NCBI GenBank assembly: GCA_002715545.1
Contig: PAZI01000053.1
Span: 1 to 15,667, forward strand
Direction: 5' to 3'
DNA: 15,667 bases
From: Methanobacteriota archaeon
Lineage (GTDB): Archaea; Thermoplasmatota; Poseidoniia; Poseidoniales; SP79
Both the position numbers and the translations under genes were made by a program. Shown in pieces: positions 8,601 through 15,667 of the stretch. The notes beneath the pieces were generated by a model that saw only the letters and a program-made list of their open reading frames with translations, was not told the DNA's origin and did not search any database. Each line of letters opens with the position of its first letter. The first letter of the stretch is position 1.

Positions 8601-11600
8601 TTTTCGGCCTTCTTGACAGAGTTGCTATCAACAATCAAACAGCGCTCAGTCCGTTGACTCCAACCACTCAATTCGGACAATGGTGGGAACACGTCATCCG
8701 CCATATTGACATTGTTGACTCTAACCTATGGGTCGGGCTCTCAACATGGCAAGGAAGAGATGGTGGAATGGTGAAGTACAATTCTACTACGGGTGCCATT
8801 GTCGACGTCATCGAAGCTGTTGGAAGTGTTGATGATGTCAAGACATTGACTCTACCTTCTGGTGAATACATGGTGGCATACAACGACCATATGTTCCGTC
8901 ATTTGGATGCGTCAGGTGGCCTGATTGCTACATACGATAGCAGTCAGACTATTGTGGAAATCCGTACGATGAAAGTCCATGGTGATATCGTATATTTCGC
9001 AACTGATGATGGTATCACTCGATATGATCATGTCAATCGAACGTGGTTGAGCACATGGACAGCAAGCAACGTGTTCGCAGGAAACGGGGAAGATGTAAGA
9101 TCACTCGAAATCATCGATTCGATCCTGTATGTCGGGCGCCAATACTGGTACGGTGGTGCTATCGATCTTATTCATCCGAATGGTACGACTGTGACGACAA
9201 TCGCACTTACACAGAATGGGCAAAGAGGGATTGCCACTGATTTCGTGAAATGTGGATCAGATGTCTTCGCATCAATCAACAGAATCCAGTGGGATCGACA
9301 ATCGAGACTTCGTTTAATGAGTATTGGATTAGGTGCTACAACCAACATCAATCTACCGAATAATGAACAGACCACGATGTCTGCCCTTGCATGCGATGAC
9401 TCAGATACCGTACTTGTTGGATCGGATTCGGGATTCGGAGTCCTGCGATACAGTACAACGAACCAACTCTGGTATGGTATCCTCGATGAGAACTCGGGTA
9501 TCGCACCCACCCCTATTGCGAATGATGCAATGACCTATTGGAATGGTACTCTCTACATCGGACATTCGGATGATGGGGGTGGAGGCCTCAGTCAGATTCC
9601 AGTCAACGGCTCAAACGTTGGAGCTGGTATGCGTTCGATGGAGGATATCCCAGTAACATCACTTGAACTCGACAATCTTGGTTCAACAATGCTGATGGGG
9701 CGGCCGGGGGGAATATCGGGGCAATCAACGGTCGAAACATTGCGAGGGATGTTCACAAGTAGTGTCGTCGACGAATATCTCTACCTTGCAAGTGGCTATG
9801 TGACTTCAATCTCAGGAAATGCGACCGAAGTATATCTGCTATCAGGATGGGTGGAAGCTCAGCAGGGAATCCTTAGAGCCAACGCTACAACGAATGGAAC
9901 TCTTGAGATTATACTCGGAAGAAATGTAGGTCAATTCAGTGACCCGGATGATATCAAACTGACAACCGATGGATTGTACATCTCTTTCCAAGGCAATGGA
10001 TTACAGCGATATGATCCTGTCACAGGTAGCATCACAGTAGTTCAAGGCACTATCCACGATGGACTTGGCTTCATGACAGTCCAAGGCGATAAACTGGCCA
10101 TTGGGCTCGTAGGAACGGAGAACATTGTTGGTGGACAAGTGTGGAATCTCACAACCCGCCAATGGGGTGGCGGGGCTATCCTTCCAGATATGCCAGGGGA
10201 TCTTGTCCTTGGGATGGTCGAGCACGACAACATGTACCTCTTCGCAACAAATGGAGGGCTGGGGATGTGGAATATCTCCACATCCTCATGGATGACTGCC
10301 ATGACAAAATCCGATGGCCTTCTCGACAATTATCTCACATCGATCCAAGTATTCGGAGGCGATGTATGGGTCGGGACAGAGCTTGGAGTCATGCGTCTAG
10401 ACTCTACGAATAGAACGGTCCTAGGTACAGTCACTCAAGGAAGTGGTTTACCAGAAGATGCAATCGGTTCGATGGTCATCAGTCAAACTGCCGGTGGGAA
10501 CCAGACGCTCATCGTCGGTCAACCTGGCTTGGGATTCGCACCACCTACTGCATCGATCATCTCAGCATCCGGATCGGTTCTCGATACCGCACTGCTCGAA
10601 CAGATTCCATCTAATGACGTGACGGCAATAGCCAGTGATCGATATGGAGTTCATGTCGCAACTGGAAAGGGTCCTCTTGTCCATTGGACTCAAGGAAATG
10701 GATTCGAATATGGGCTTGGAATCTTTGACTTCGATGCTTGGCCAATTATGGCCATGCATAGTGATGGAACGCATCTAATCGTCAGCACTCAAGGTTTGTC
10801 GGACGTCGTCGATGCACGACAATACGGACCTATCACTGCATTACCATATGCGTTCGGAGCTGAATTCACTGCGAACACCGTATGGCTGCTCGAAGCGGAT
10901 GGTTTGCATGGATATTCACCATCTATGGGATGGAATGAAATCAGTCGTTTGACGCTACGGCGAGCTGAACCCTTGGTGCTCGAAGCTTTCGGCAACGAAT
11001 GGTTACTAGGGGATAATGCGGTTCCGGATCAGCCCATCAGATTAGTCGGTCAAGGAACTGACATTGCATCGGTTCGATCATCTAACGTGACTGTCTTCAA
11101 TACCGAAATGGGGGGGGTACCCGTCACATACCAGAATGCACATCTCTTTGCTCAGAACGGAGCTGCATTCTGGATATCATCGATCAGCGGTTTGTTCTCT
11201 GGTCAATGGAACATCGCTGAACTTGATAATCGAACATTGGAAAGTTTCAGTGAAGCTGTCGACATGAGTCCATTGAGAGATTCGTCAAGGATATTGAAAA
11301 TCAATCTAGCCAGTCCAAGTAACGGTAGTCTCGAAGTGCGGCTGATCTATGATTGGGTGAGCACAGAACCACCTGCCATCATCATTGATGCATGGGACCG
11401 ACCTGCAGACGGTGGAGGGGCTTTGCTTGTCAAATGGGCAGAAACAGGCGACCCTGACGTCTTTGCATCCTACGAATTCTTCCTTGAGCAAGGTCCTGAA
11501 CCCTCTTTCAACGACCTTGACCTTCGCCAACCCGATTATGTCGTGACCAATTCACGCCTTACAATGCTCAATGAACTTGGACCAATCACAACAGCAGATG

Positions 11601-13948
11601 GTGCTGAATTGATTGATGACACACCCACATGGGTGATTATGCGTATCCGCAGCATCGACGGGTCGGCTGAAGGGAGGCTTGGAACACCGTCCCCGATTTT
11701 CGGTCCAGTCAACACAACTGATGAGATTCCTGCCTCACCGAAATGGGGTGATGCTTACGTTCCAGAGGAACTACTACTTCCAGGTGACATCATGGTCAGT
11801 TGGGCGCAATGTGTTGAGATAGATGTGACATTCATCGGTATCAGATTATTGAATGAACCATTCATCTCCGATGTTTCTACCATCGAGTTGTTCGCTGCTC
11901 GACCAGCTGGTGGGGCGAATTCAACGAAGATCACACTCTCAGACAGGCTGAATAAACCAACTTGGCTTGCTCTGACGTGCATCGATGAAGCTGGTCAGGA
12001 AGCAACAGACGACCCATTGATTCTCGGACCGGTCATTCCCTCAGACTTGCCACCTGATGAAACACCCCCGCAGCCTCTTGCTGATCTGAAAGCATACGAT
12101 ACTTCACCGGATGACGGTGGAAGCATCACTCTGACATGGACTGCTACAACCGAACTAGATTGTGCGTTCATTGCATTTGGTGCCATCCCTGTTTCTGAGC
12201 AAGCAGAGGAACCCAATATGGACGATTTCGAGATCATCAATATGGTTGACACGTGTGAAGTGAAGAAACACTACCTCATCAGTATTCTCGGAGAACGGCT
12301 CGATATCAACGAGACATATTGGGTCTCGGCTTGGGCGGTTGATACATCTCTGAATGAAGGAAGGGATGGCTCAACCATCTATCAGGTGACCGCCGGCAAG
12401 GAACTTGCGGGCACGTACAAGAAACCTGACAGAATTGAATGGGTGAAAGTCATTGACACGCCCGACGATCTTGGTGGGAGCCTAACAGTGACTTGGGAGC
12501 CATCAGACGATGAGGCATTCTGGAATTACATTGTCTGGGTTGCTGAACACCCCATCGATGATGTCTCATCACTCTACACGCCAGGGGGAGGTAATACGCC
12601 AGTCACCAATCCGAATATCTGTGGCTGCTATTACATACGAACTGTTTCTGCACTTAATGGAGAGCCGAACAGTCTTGAGGTCAATGTCGCTCTATCCGGT
12701 GGGAACTCACTCATGACTGCAAAGCCGGATTTGATCAAACAGAATCATCTGTACTATGTTTCGGTCACTGTTCACGACATCCAAGACGATGTATGGCTCG
12801 ATAATCTGGCAACAGACTCGGCGGTAGCCATCGATAACATCAACGATGTGACGCCACCAGACCGCCTGCCAGCGCCTGATGTCCGCGACCGTGCAATGGA
12901 TCATGGTGAAGCGATTCAGTTCATGTTCGATGCAAGTGATGCAAGTGATCTGTCACATTACCTCGTATACGCTGACATCGAACCGATCACTGACATCACC
13001 GGGTTCGAGCCCGTTCTGAACATGACGATAGGGACGGAAGGTGAATGGCATGATCTGTTCAGAACTTCCTCACCCTTGGATCGTGAATTCCAAGACACCA
13101 TGGAAGTCTTCGTGACTGTGGTCGCTGTGGATACAAGAGGAAACTTCCATGCTAAGAATCTGGATAGTACTGGAACGATAGTCATCGACGACGCTGCTAC
13201 ATTGCCTGAAGTACAGATCGATATTCTTGAGTGGGTCGAACAACGCGGTGCTCTGGTAGTTAGGTTAGAATGGTCGACTATTGAGAATTCAAACCATAAT
13301 GGATGGCGCATCTTCGTGAGTGATGAACCATTTGAGGTAATACCATCAGAGGCGATTGTAATCAACCGAAGTACGCCTCAAGTCACGCTATCAGCACAAG
13401 GTTACGAACTCGATTCAAATGTCTCTTGGCATTTTGCTGTCGTCTATGTTAACGATGATGGGTTGCATAGAATAGGAGTTGTTTCAGAAGAATTGGCACC
13501 ATACAACGCCACTACAAAGAGTTCCGATCCTGCAGGAAGTTCGGTGACAAGAGACCAGTCTGCAGCAATCGCTACTGTCATGAATAATCTCCAGTACGCC
13601 GCTGGATTGCTTGCTGCCCTCGTCTTATTGGGCTTACTGATGACGGTTCGAAGGAGGAGGAAGGGGCGTTCAGACCCATGGGGCCAAGTAGGTGTTTGGA
13701 GTTCACCAGAAGAAACCGATCTGTGGGCAGAAGAGCCGATGGGAGGCATAGCAAGTGATAGCATGATGTCATACGATGATGCACCACCAATGGCCGTTGA
13801 GTCCTTCGCAGCACCGGTGACCACCTATGAGGAACCAACATACTATGCTAGTGCCGAAGACACAATGCCAATACAGCAAACTTCCATCGAGGACCCCTAT
13901 AACATGGATGATCTTCTGGACATGAGTTTCTTGGACGATATCTTGTAG
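5678..13948 (+). CDS. Giant secreted multi-propeller/Fn3-like surface protein with C-terminal membrane segment
   Basis: A 2756-residue protein. It opens with a signal peptide (basic residues about 10-11, hydrophobic about 12-31, then TAAGGG) and an N-terminal beta-rich region to about residue 200. From about 207 to 1875 there are beta-propeller repeats of 40-50 residues with the pattern (L/V)Y(I/V)GT..G(V)xRYD...W; I count about 35 by eye, which would fit five seven-bladed propellers. They resemble two-component-regulator propeller (Reg_prop) blades. About five Fn3/Ig-like domains follow (about 1895-2610), with recurring 'DGGGxLxVxW' strands. A membrane segment lies at about 2637-2657, then RRRRKGR and a 99-residue acidic, aromatic-rich cytoplasmic tail ending DDLLDMSFLDDIL. 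No enzymatic motif is seen. Likely binding or adhesion, or extracellular sensing passed to the tail; the function is not known. Overall architecture is confident; domain counts are approximate. Confidence 0.85.
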   Translation: MTATSIVHGRRTTLMVMLMTIPIALAVIPVTAAGGGANEAGRSTAWGVEGSVDTGWMRINATGADPSQQTSASGHIELPFAPSVDVSNLSFEVRVNGSQGISVQEPVLSIGPQYTQVMNMGRGIGLGETMGLKPNDPYNGRVAGIGDSGSYWMLPPDVEITDLVIEAMRPADPYVSLAPFEFKVSAHAQHPVDGRLWLSIENLGLLTFDQRVEPPLVNIEANVQPTSMVVNQNTGDLLAIGQQGELHVWQTDDMTKIDVGTVTPPQAGQGGNTQILIMYQLTNGRILGFAEYEMCALNIPANPNGGMAYSWDCNTPLGQQITAPEVPTTVLEKGGILYVGSTEGVSRYDISTGQAMSSWNTQNWLPNNDVTDIIEIGGVMYIGTNGGGVARVHITTQNWLATWTTSDYLDSDTIIDLSVLSGDLVIVNSESIQAYDVSAQTFNAANLARSALGLGFEIVDTFEWGGSGVRGPAVNTLLVTDGAGRAMMIDPFLPLAKAGELTIGTAPLTEDLEMIASSAGILWVVSGSTAERFDTNNQRWMSAMTLSGTANDIAGLANGVAIGTQGNGLLLITNSGVQYDVLNSAAGGDNNIRHVVHDSGTGYVVSISNQGRIRAIDPAQGMTAGITSREIWNSEIDAAVTDVTANDDVLYIGTEQNGVLRYSMVDGTALSPWVSTGIDYSEYIPVDSDGNMLYIGLFGYGVLRYEMANKRFLSSWEFTQTGGGQGPPNQGTPSPFITSLEVLSSGSLVIGTFNGGWAQTGTNSWAPLTGQQRPPILALTSDSTSIWAGTDNDGVCEYSLTNYQAQNCIDQSDGLPSDTVLFVENDGSDLLVGLEGGAAIIDKSTSTVTSTWEKASSQTELVTSIEDNGIIYTSEYSRGIHRYDTVNKSWLPTWNDSFALLDDDRIRVFIPDPVNAGFAWVAGEFGVHQIDLRNGIKVMDWNRGSNGQQSIDDTVTHFVIANGIAYIAYTQSQSFFGLLDRVAINNQTALSPLTPTTQFGQWWEHVIRHIDIVDSNLWVGLSTWQGRDGGMVKYNSTTGAIVDVIEAVGSVDDVKTLTLPSGEYMVAYNDHMFRHLDASGGLIATYDSSQTIVEIRTMKVHGDIVYFATDDGITRYDHVNRTWLSTWTASNVFAGNGEDVRSLEIIDSILYVGRQYWYGGAIDLIHPNGTTVTTIALTQNGQRGIATDFVKCGSDVFASINRIQWDRQSRLRLMSIGLGATTNINLPNNEQTTMSALACDDSDTVLVGSDSGFGVLRYSTTNQLWYGILDENSGIAPTPIANDAMTYWNGTLYIGHSDDGGGGLSQIPVNGSNVGAGMRSMEDIPVTSLELDNLGSTMLMGRPGGISGQSTVETLRGMFTSSVVDEYLYLASGYVTSISGNATEVYLLSGWVEAQQGILRANATTNGTLEIILGRNVGQFSDPDDIKLTTDGLYISFQGNGLQRYDPVTGSITVVQGTIHDGLGFMTVQGDKLAIGLVGTENIVGGQVWNLTTRQWGGGAILPDMPGDLVLGMVEHDNMYLFATNGGLGMWNISTSSWMTAMTKSDGLLDNYLTSIQVFGGDVWVGTELGVMRLDSTNRTVLGTVTQGSGLPEDAIGSMVISQTAGGNQTLIVGQPGLGFAPPTASIISASGSVLDTALLEQIPSNDVTAIASDRYGVHVATGKGPLVHWTQGNGFEYGLGIFDFDAWPIMAMHSDGTHLIVSTQGLSDVVDARQYGPITALPYAFGAEFTANTVWLLEADGLHGYSPSMGWNEISRLTLRRAEPLVLEAFGNEWLLGDNAVPDQPIRLVGQGTDIASVRSSNVTVFNTEMGGVPVTYQNAHLFAQNGAAFWISSISGLFSGQWNIAELDNRTLESFSEAVDMSPLRDSSRILKINLASPSNGSLEVRLIYDWVSTEPPAIIIDAWDRPADGGGALLVKWAETGDPDVFASYEFFLEQGPEPSFNDLDLRQPDYVVTNSRLTMLNELGPITTADGAELIDDTPTWVIMRIRSIDGSAEGRLGTPSPIFGPVNTTDEIPASPKWGDAYVPEELLLPGDIMVSWAQCVEIDVTFIGIRLLNEPFISDVSTIELFAARPAGGANSTKITLSDRLNKPTWLALTCIDEAGQEATDDPLILGPVIPSDLPPDETPPQPLADLKAYDTSPDDGGSITLTWTATTELDCAFIAFGAIPVSEQAEEPNMDDFEIINMVDTCEVKKHYLISILGERLDINETYWVSAWAVDTSLNEGRDGSTIYQVTAGKELAGTYKKPDRIEWVKVIDTPDDLGGSLTVTWEPSDDEAFWNYIVWVAEHPIDDVSSLYTPGGGNTPVTNPNICGCYYIRTVSALNGEPNSLEVNVALSGGNSLMTAKPDLIKQNHLYYVSVTVHDIQDDVWLDNLATDSAVAIDNINDVTPPDRLPAPDVRDRAMDHGEAIQFMFDASDASDLSHYLVYADIEPITDITGFEPVLNMTIGTEGEWHDLFRTSSPLDREFQDTMEVFVTVVAVDTRGNFHAKNLDSTGTIVIDDAATLPEVQIDILEWVEQRGALVVRLEWSTIENSNHNGWRIFVSDEPFEVIPSEAIVINRSTPQVTLSAQGYELDSNVSWHFAVVYVNDDGLHRIGVVSEELAPYNATTKSSDPAGSSVTRDQSAAIATVMNNLQYAAGLLAALVLLGLLMTVRRRRKGRSDPWGQVGVWSSPEETDLWAEEPMGGIASDSMMSYDDAPPMAVESFAAPVTTYEEPTYYASAEDTMPIQQTSIEDPYNMDDLLDMSFLDDIL

Positions 13949-13983
13949 ACGTGCCTCTGCCACCGCATTGTCGATTGCTTCAA

Positions 13984-14370
13984 ATGGGGATGGGGGATGG
14001 GTACATCGTGCCTGCTTGTAGAGAATGTCAATCGACGTTTTCGAAGGACCTCATGATCTCGGGGATTGGGCCTCGCCACTCGGTTTGTTGGAATTGTGCT
14101 GCTAAGATGGGGCTTGTCTCAAAGGAAGATGCTGAACCCTTCATAGGAGGAAATGCAGGCCGCCGTACAGCAGTCCTTGCACGACGACTTTCTCCTTGGG
14201 TATGGCTTGTCATGATTTGGTCAATTCATCTGATCATTCTCTCCCCCGTACAACCATGGGGTATCATCAGCCTCGTCGTTGCACTTCTGAGCACAGTGGT
14301 TGTACCAATACGCCAGTGGTTGACTCTACCTAGGTTCCAAGCTGAGTTCGCAGCCTTGAAAGCAATGTAG
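13984..14370 (+). CDS. Small zinc-ribbon membrane protein
   Basis: A 128-residue protein of unknown function. The N-terminal part has two CxxC pairs (Cys12/15 in CREC and Cys35/38 in CWNC), as in a zinc ribbon. Two hydrophobic segments follow (about 71-87, about 93-110), separated by a short SPVQPW turn, so a hairpin in the membrane with the zinc ribbon on the inside is likely. The ATG at 13984 is chosen because the residues of the longer form, from GTG at 13951, look unconserved. The GTG lies only 2 bases after the giant gene's stop, so coupled translation from it is possible, and the ATG at 13990 is a third choice. It is probably co-transcribed with the giant surface gene and may help its membrane assembly or signalling, which is inference. 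Confidence 0.7.
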   Translation: MGMGDGYIVPACRECQSTFSKDLMISGIGPRHSVCWNCAAKMGLVSKEDAEPFIGGNAGRRTAVLARRLSPWVWLVMIWSIHLIILSPVQPWGIISLVVALLSTVVVPIRQWLTLPRFQAEFAALKAM

Positions 14371-14386
14371 TGAACTGTATTGCATA

Positions 14387-14398
14387 GTAGATATATAC
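14387..14398 (+). promoter_or_regulatory. TATA-like promoter element
   Basis: TAGATATATAC is the best match to an archaeal TATA box in the window. A start about 25 bases downstream falls near 14418-14422, directly before the first leader hairpin. It would drive the Gln-Gly repeat protein gene with a long leader, or a small RNA. A weaker CATATATT at 14486-14493 is a second possibility. Confidence 0.45.
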
Positions 14399-14422
14399 GA
14401 GGTGGTTCGTGGACAACGTTAG

Positions 14423-14441
14423 AGGGAACACCGGGTTCCCT
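14423..14441 (+). other. Leader hairpin 1 (7-bp stem, 5-base loop)
   Basis: AGGGAAC-ACCGG-GTTCCCT forms a perfect 7-bp stem. It has the same geometry and nearly the same stem as hairpin 2 at 14595-14613. Confidence 0.5.
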
Positions 14442-14594
14442 AAGAAAGCCAGGAGATACACACGGAGGACAGCGCCAATCGAGACCATATATTCCATCTG
14501 TAGCACACATTCTTTGGATGTTGACGCACAGGATGAACGGTCAGTCGCTGTCCCCTCCCGATTCTACCTCTCGATAGAGAGTCCGAACGGATAG

Positions 14595-14613
14595 AGAGAA
14601 CGTAGGGTTCTCT
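14595..14613 (+). other. Leader hairpin 2 (7-bp stem, 5-base loop)
   Basis: AGAGAAC-GTAGG-GTTCTCT forms a perfect 7-bp stem 12 bases before the AGGAG ribosome-binding site. Relative to hairpin 1, the third stem pair changes from G-C to A-T on both arms, so pairing is kept. Confidence 0.5.
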
Positions 14614-14625
14614 GGTTCAAACCAA

Positions 14626-14630
14626 AGGAG
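14626..14630 (+). promoter_or_regulatory. Ribosome-binding site deciding the ATG at 14640
   Basis: AGGAG lies 9 bases before the ATG at 14640. A nearer ATG at 14633 is out of frame and too close (2 bases), so 14640 is the start; the signal peptide reads from it. Confidence 0.75.
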
Positions 14631-14639
14631 AAATGAAAA

Positions 14640-15667
14640 ATGGAAAGAAAAGCAAGTATTGTGATCGCTCTGTTGCTCGCCCTTATGGGTATGTCAACCG
14701 CTTCCGGTACCGGCTCGGACCCAACCAATGGGGACGATGGCGGTGCAGACTGGGACGGTGACGGACTCACGAACGCCGAGGAGCAGAACGCTGGAACGAA
14801 CGTAAACAACCCCGATAGTGACGGAGACGGCCTACCGGACGGTTGGGAAGCAAGTAGTGGGCTTGACCCACTGTCACCGGGTGATTCTTCAAAGGACCCC
14901 GACGGGGATGGTATGACCAACCTCGAGGAGTACCAGAAGGGTACACTGCCAGGTAATGCAGACACCGATGGAGACGGCCAATATGATGGCTCGGACCCCT
15001 TCCCAAACGACCCGAACAACGGTGAATATAGTGACACCGATGGTGACGGTATTCCGGATGTCTATGATCCCGACTTCCAACGCAATGGCGATGGCTCTGG
15101 TGACGGAGGCACAGCCGGCGGAGGAGGATCGGACTCAGGCGGACAAGGACAGGATGGCGGACAATCGCCAGATAGCCAAGGCAATGGTCAAGGACAAGGT
15201 CAAGGCCAAGGTCAGGGTCAGGGTCAAGGCCAGGGTCAAGGCCAGGGTCAAGGCCAGGGTCAAGGTCAAGGACAAGGTCAAGGCCAGGGTCAAGGACAAG
15301 GTCAAGGCCAAGGTCAAGGCCAAGGCCAGGGTCAGGGCCAGGGTCAAGGCCAAGGCCAAGGTCAGGGCCAAGGTCAAGGACAAGGTCAGGGTCAAGGCCA
15401 GGGTCAAGGACAAGGTCAAGGCCAAGGTCAAGGTCAAGGTCAAGGCCAAGGTCAAGGACAAGGTCAGAACGGTCAAGGTCAAGGTCAAAACGGCCAAGGC
15501 CAAGGCCAAGGTGGCCAACAGGGCCAAGGTCAGAACCAAGGTTCCCAATCCGGTCAAGACGGTCAGCAAGGCAGCGGTCAGCAAGGTGGAGAACAATCCA
15601 ACCAGCAAGACAACGGCCAAGGCCAGCAGCAAGGTGGAGAACAGAGTGGACAACAGGGAGACCAAGA
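14640..15667 (+). CDS. Secreted calcium-binding protein with Gln-Gly repeat array (3' partial)
   Basis: The frame is open from ATG 14640 to the window end, with 342 codons visible and no stop. It starts with a signal peptide (MERK, hydrophobic about 6-17, then STASG; cleavage near residue 22). Residues 36-150 hold at least five thrombospondin type 3-like DxDxDG loops (for example DWDGDGLTNAEE, DSDGDGLPDGWE, DTDGDGIPDVYD), which bind calcium and form elongated secreted segments. A Gly/Ser/Asp linker (150-180) leads into an uninterrupted (Gln-Gly) array at residues 184-276, then a looser Gln/Gly/Asn/Ser-rich tail. The visible mature part has no Cys. Likely an extracellular or surface-attached extended polymer-like protein; its C-terminus and any anchor lie outside. 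It resembles the protein at the left edge only in the calcium-binding repeats. Confidence 0.85.
   Translation, partial: MERKASIVIALLLALMGMSTASGTGSDPTNGDDGGADWDGDGLTNAEEQNAGTNVNNPDSDGDGLPDGWEASSGLDPLSPGDSSKDPDGDGMTNLEEYQKGTLPGNADTDGDGQYDGSDPFPNDPNNGEYSDTDGDGIPDVYDPDFQRNGDGSGDGGTAGGGGSDSGGQGQDGGQSPDSQGNGQGQGQGQGQGQGQGQGQGQGQGQGQGQGQGQGQGQGQGQGQGQGQGQGQGQGQGQGQGQGQGQGQGQGQGQGQGQGQGQGQGQGQGQGQGQGQNGQGQGQNGQGQGQGGQQGQGQNQGSQSGQDGQQGSGQQGGEQSNQQDNGQGQQQGGEQSGQQGDQ
15189..15467 (+). repeat. Hexanucleotide array encoding (Gln-Gly)n
   Basis: 279 bases of 6-base units CA(A/G)GG(T/C/A), encoding 93 alternating Gln and Gly residues with no interruption. Codons are mixed within units, so the array is regular in protein but not in DNA. 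It ends where Asn residues enter at 15468. Confidence 0.95.

Larger units (their letters stand above)
14371..14639 (+). other. Non-coding leader region upstream of the Gln-Gly repeat protein gene
   Basis: 269 bases without a convincing gene. It holds a TATA-like box near its left end, two hairpins of matching shape at 14423-14441 and 14595-14613, a GATAGAGAG direct repeat (14573-14581 and 14590-14598), a small CTCTC/GAGAG hairpin (14568-14581), and the ribosome-binding site of the next gene. If the TATA-like box is used, transcription would begin near 14418-14422, giving a leader of about 220 bases. Short open frames in it have no supported start. Confidence 0.5.

Noticed and set aside
14409..14594. 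Small plus-strand frame in the leader region (GTG start)
   Set aside because: The predicted transcript from the TATA-like box would start after the GTG, composition is not gene-like, and it overlaps the hairpin elements.
14614..14623. GGTTCAAACC as the T-arm of a tRNA
   Set aside because: The flanking bases do not form the 5-bp T-stem and no acceptor or anticodon arm can be drawn around it.
15189..15467. Repeat array as a possible CRISPR
   Set aside because: Units are 6 bases with no spacers and lie inside a clear coding frame.
15135..15665. Minus-strand frame of 176 codons rich in Leu, Thr and Ala
   Set aside because: It is the antisense reading of the Gln-Gly array; the hexanucleotide repeat keeps several frames open. 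It has no independent start signal and the plus-strand frame has a signal peptide and ribosome-binding site.

Overview
The window looks archaeal. My best guess is a marine planktonic Euryarchaeon of the Thermoplasmatota (Marine Group II / Poseidoniales type). The grounds are indirect: large secreted proteins with DxDxDG calcium-binding repeats, a C-terminal anchor of the 'FVPA - hydrophobic segment - RRR' type, a very large propeller/Fn3 surface protein with one C-terminal membrane segment, tightly packed genes, and a TATA-like promoter. No marker gene (rRNA, ribosomal protein) is present, so the placement is an inference.

Layout, left to right. 1-871 (+) is the 3' part of a surface protein gene: a calcium-binding repeat and Cys-rich cassette, an Ig/PKD-like domain and a C-terminal anchor. 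899-1258 (+) is a small cupin. It converges on a minus-strand pair: a tandem ACT-domain protein (1273-1632) lying downstream of a malic enzyme fused to a phosphotransacetylase-like domain (1725-4004, maeB). Pyruvate kinase (4091-5599, pyk) is divergent from maeB across 86 bp, with a perfect 19-bp palindrome at the exact centre. A 2756-residue secreted, membrane-anchored propeller/Fn3 protein follows (5678-13948), then a small zinc-ribbon membrane protein (13984-14370). A 269-bp non-coding stretch holds a TATA-like box and two related hairpins. The window ends inside a second calcium-binding secreted protein (14640-15667, partial), which carries a long Gln-Gly dipeptide array.

How the genes relate. 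maeB and pyk both feed the pyruvate pool (malate to pyruvate, PEP to pyruvate), and the shared palindrome suggests joint control. The ACT protein may be a small-molecule sensor co-transcribed with maeB. The remaining genes mostly build the cell surface: two calcium-binding repeat proteins, one giant multi-propeller protein, and a small membrane protein next to it.

The most unusual items are: (i) a six-cysteine module with pacifastin-like spacing inside an AT-richer cassette bounded by a 79-bp exact direct repeat; (ii) the centred palindrome between maeB and pyk; (iii) a leader with two hairpins of the same geometry that differ by a compensatory base-pair change; (iv) a uniform 93-residue Gln-Gly array; (v) the giant surface protein with a Shine-Dalgarno-masking hairpin at its start. 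I saw no tRNA, rRNA, CRISPR array, transposase or integrase.
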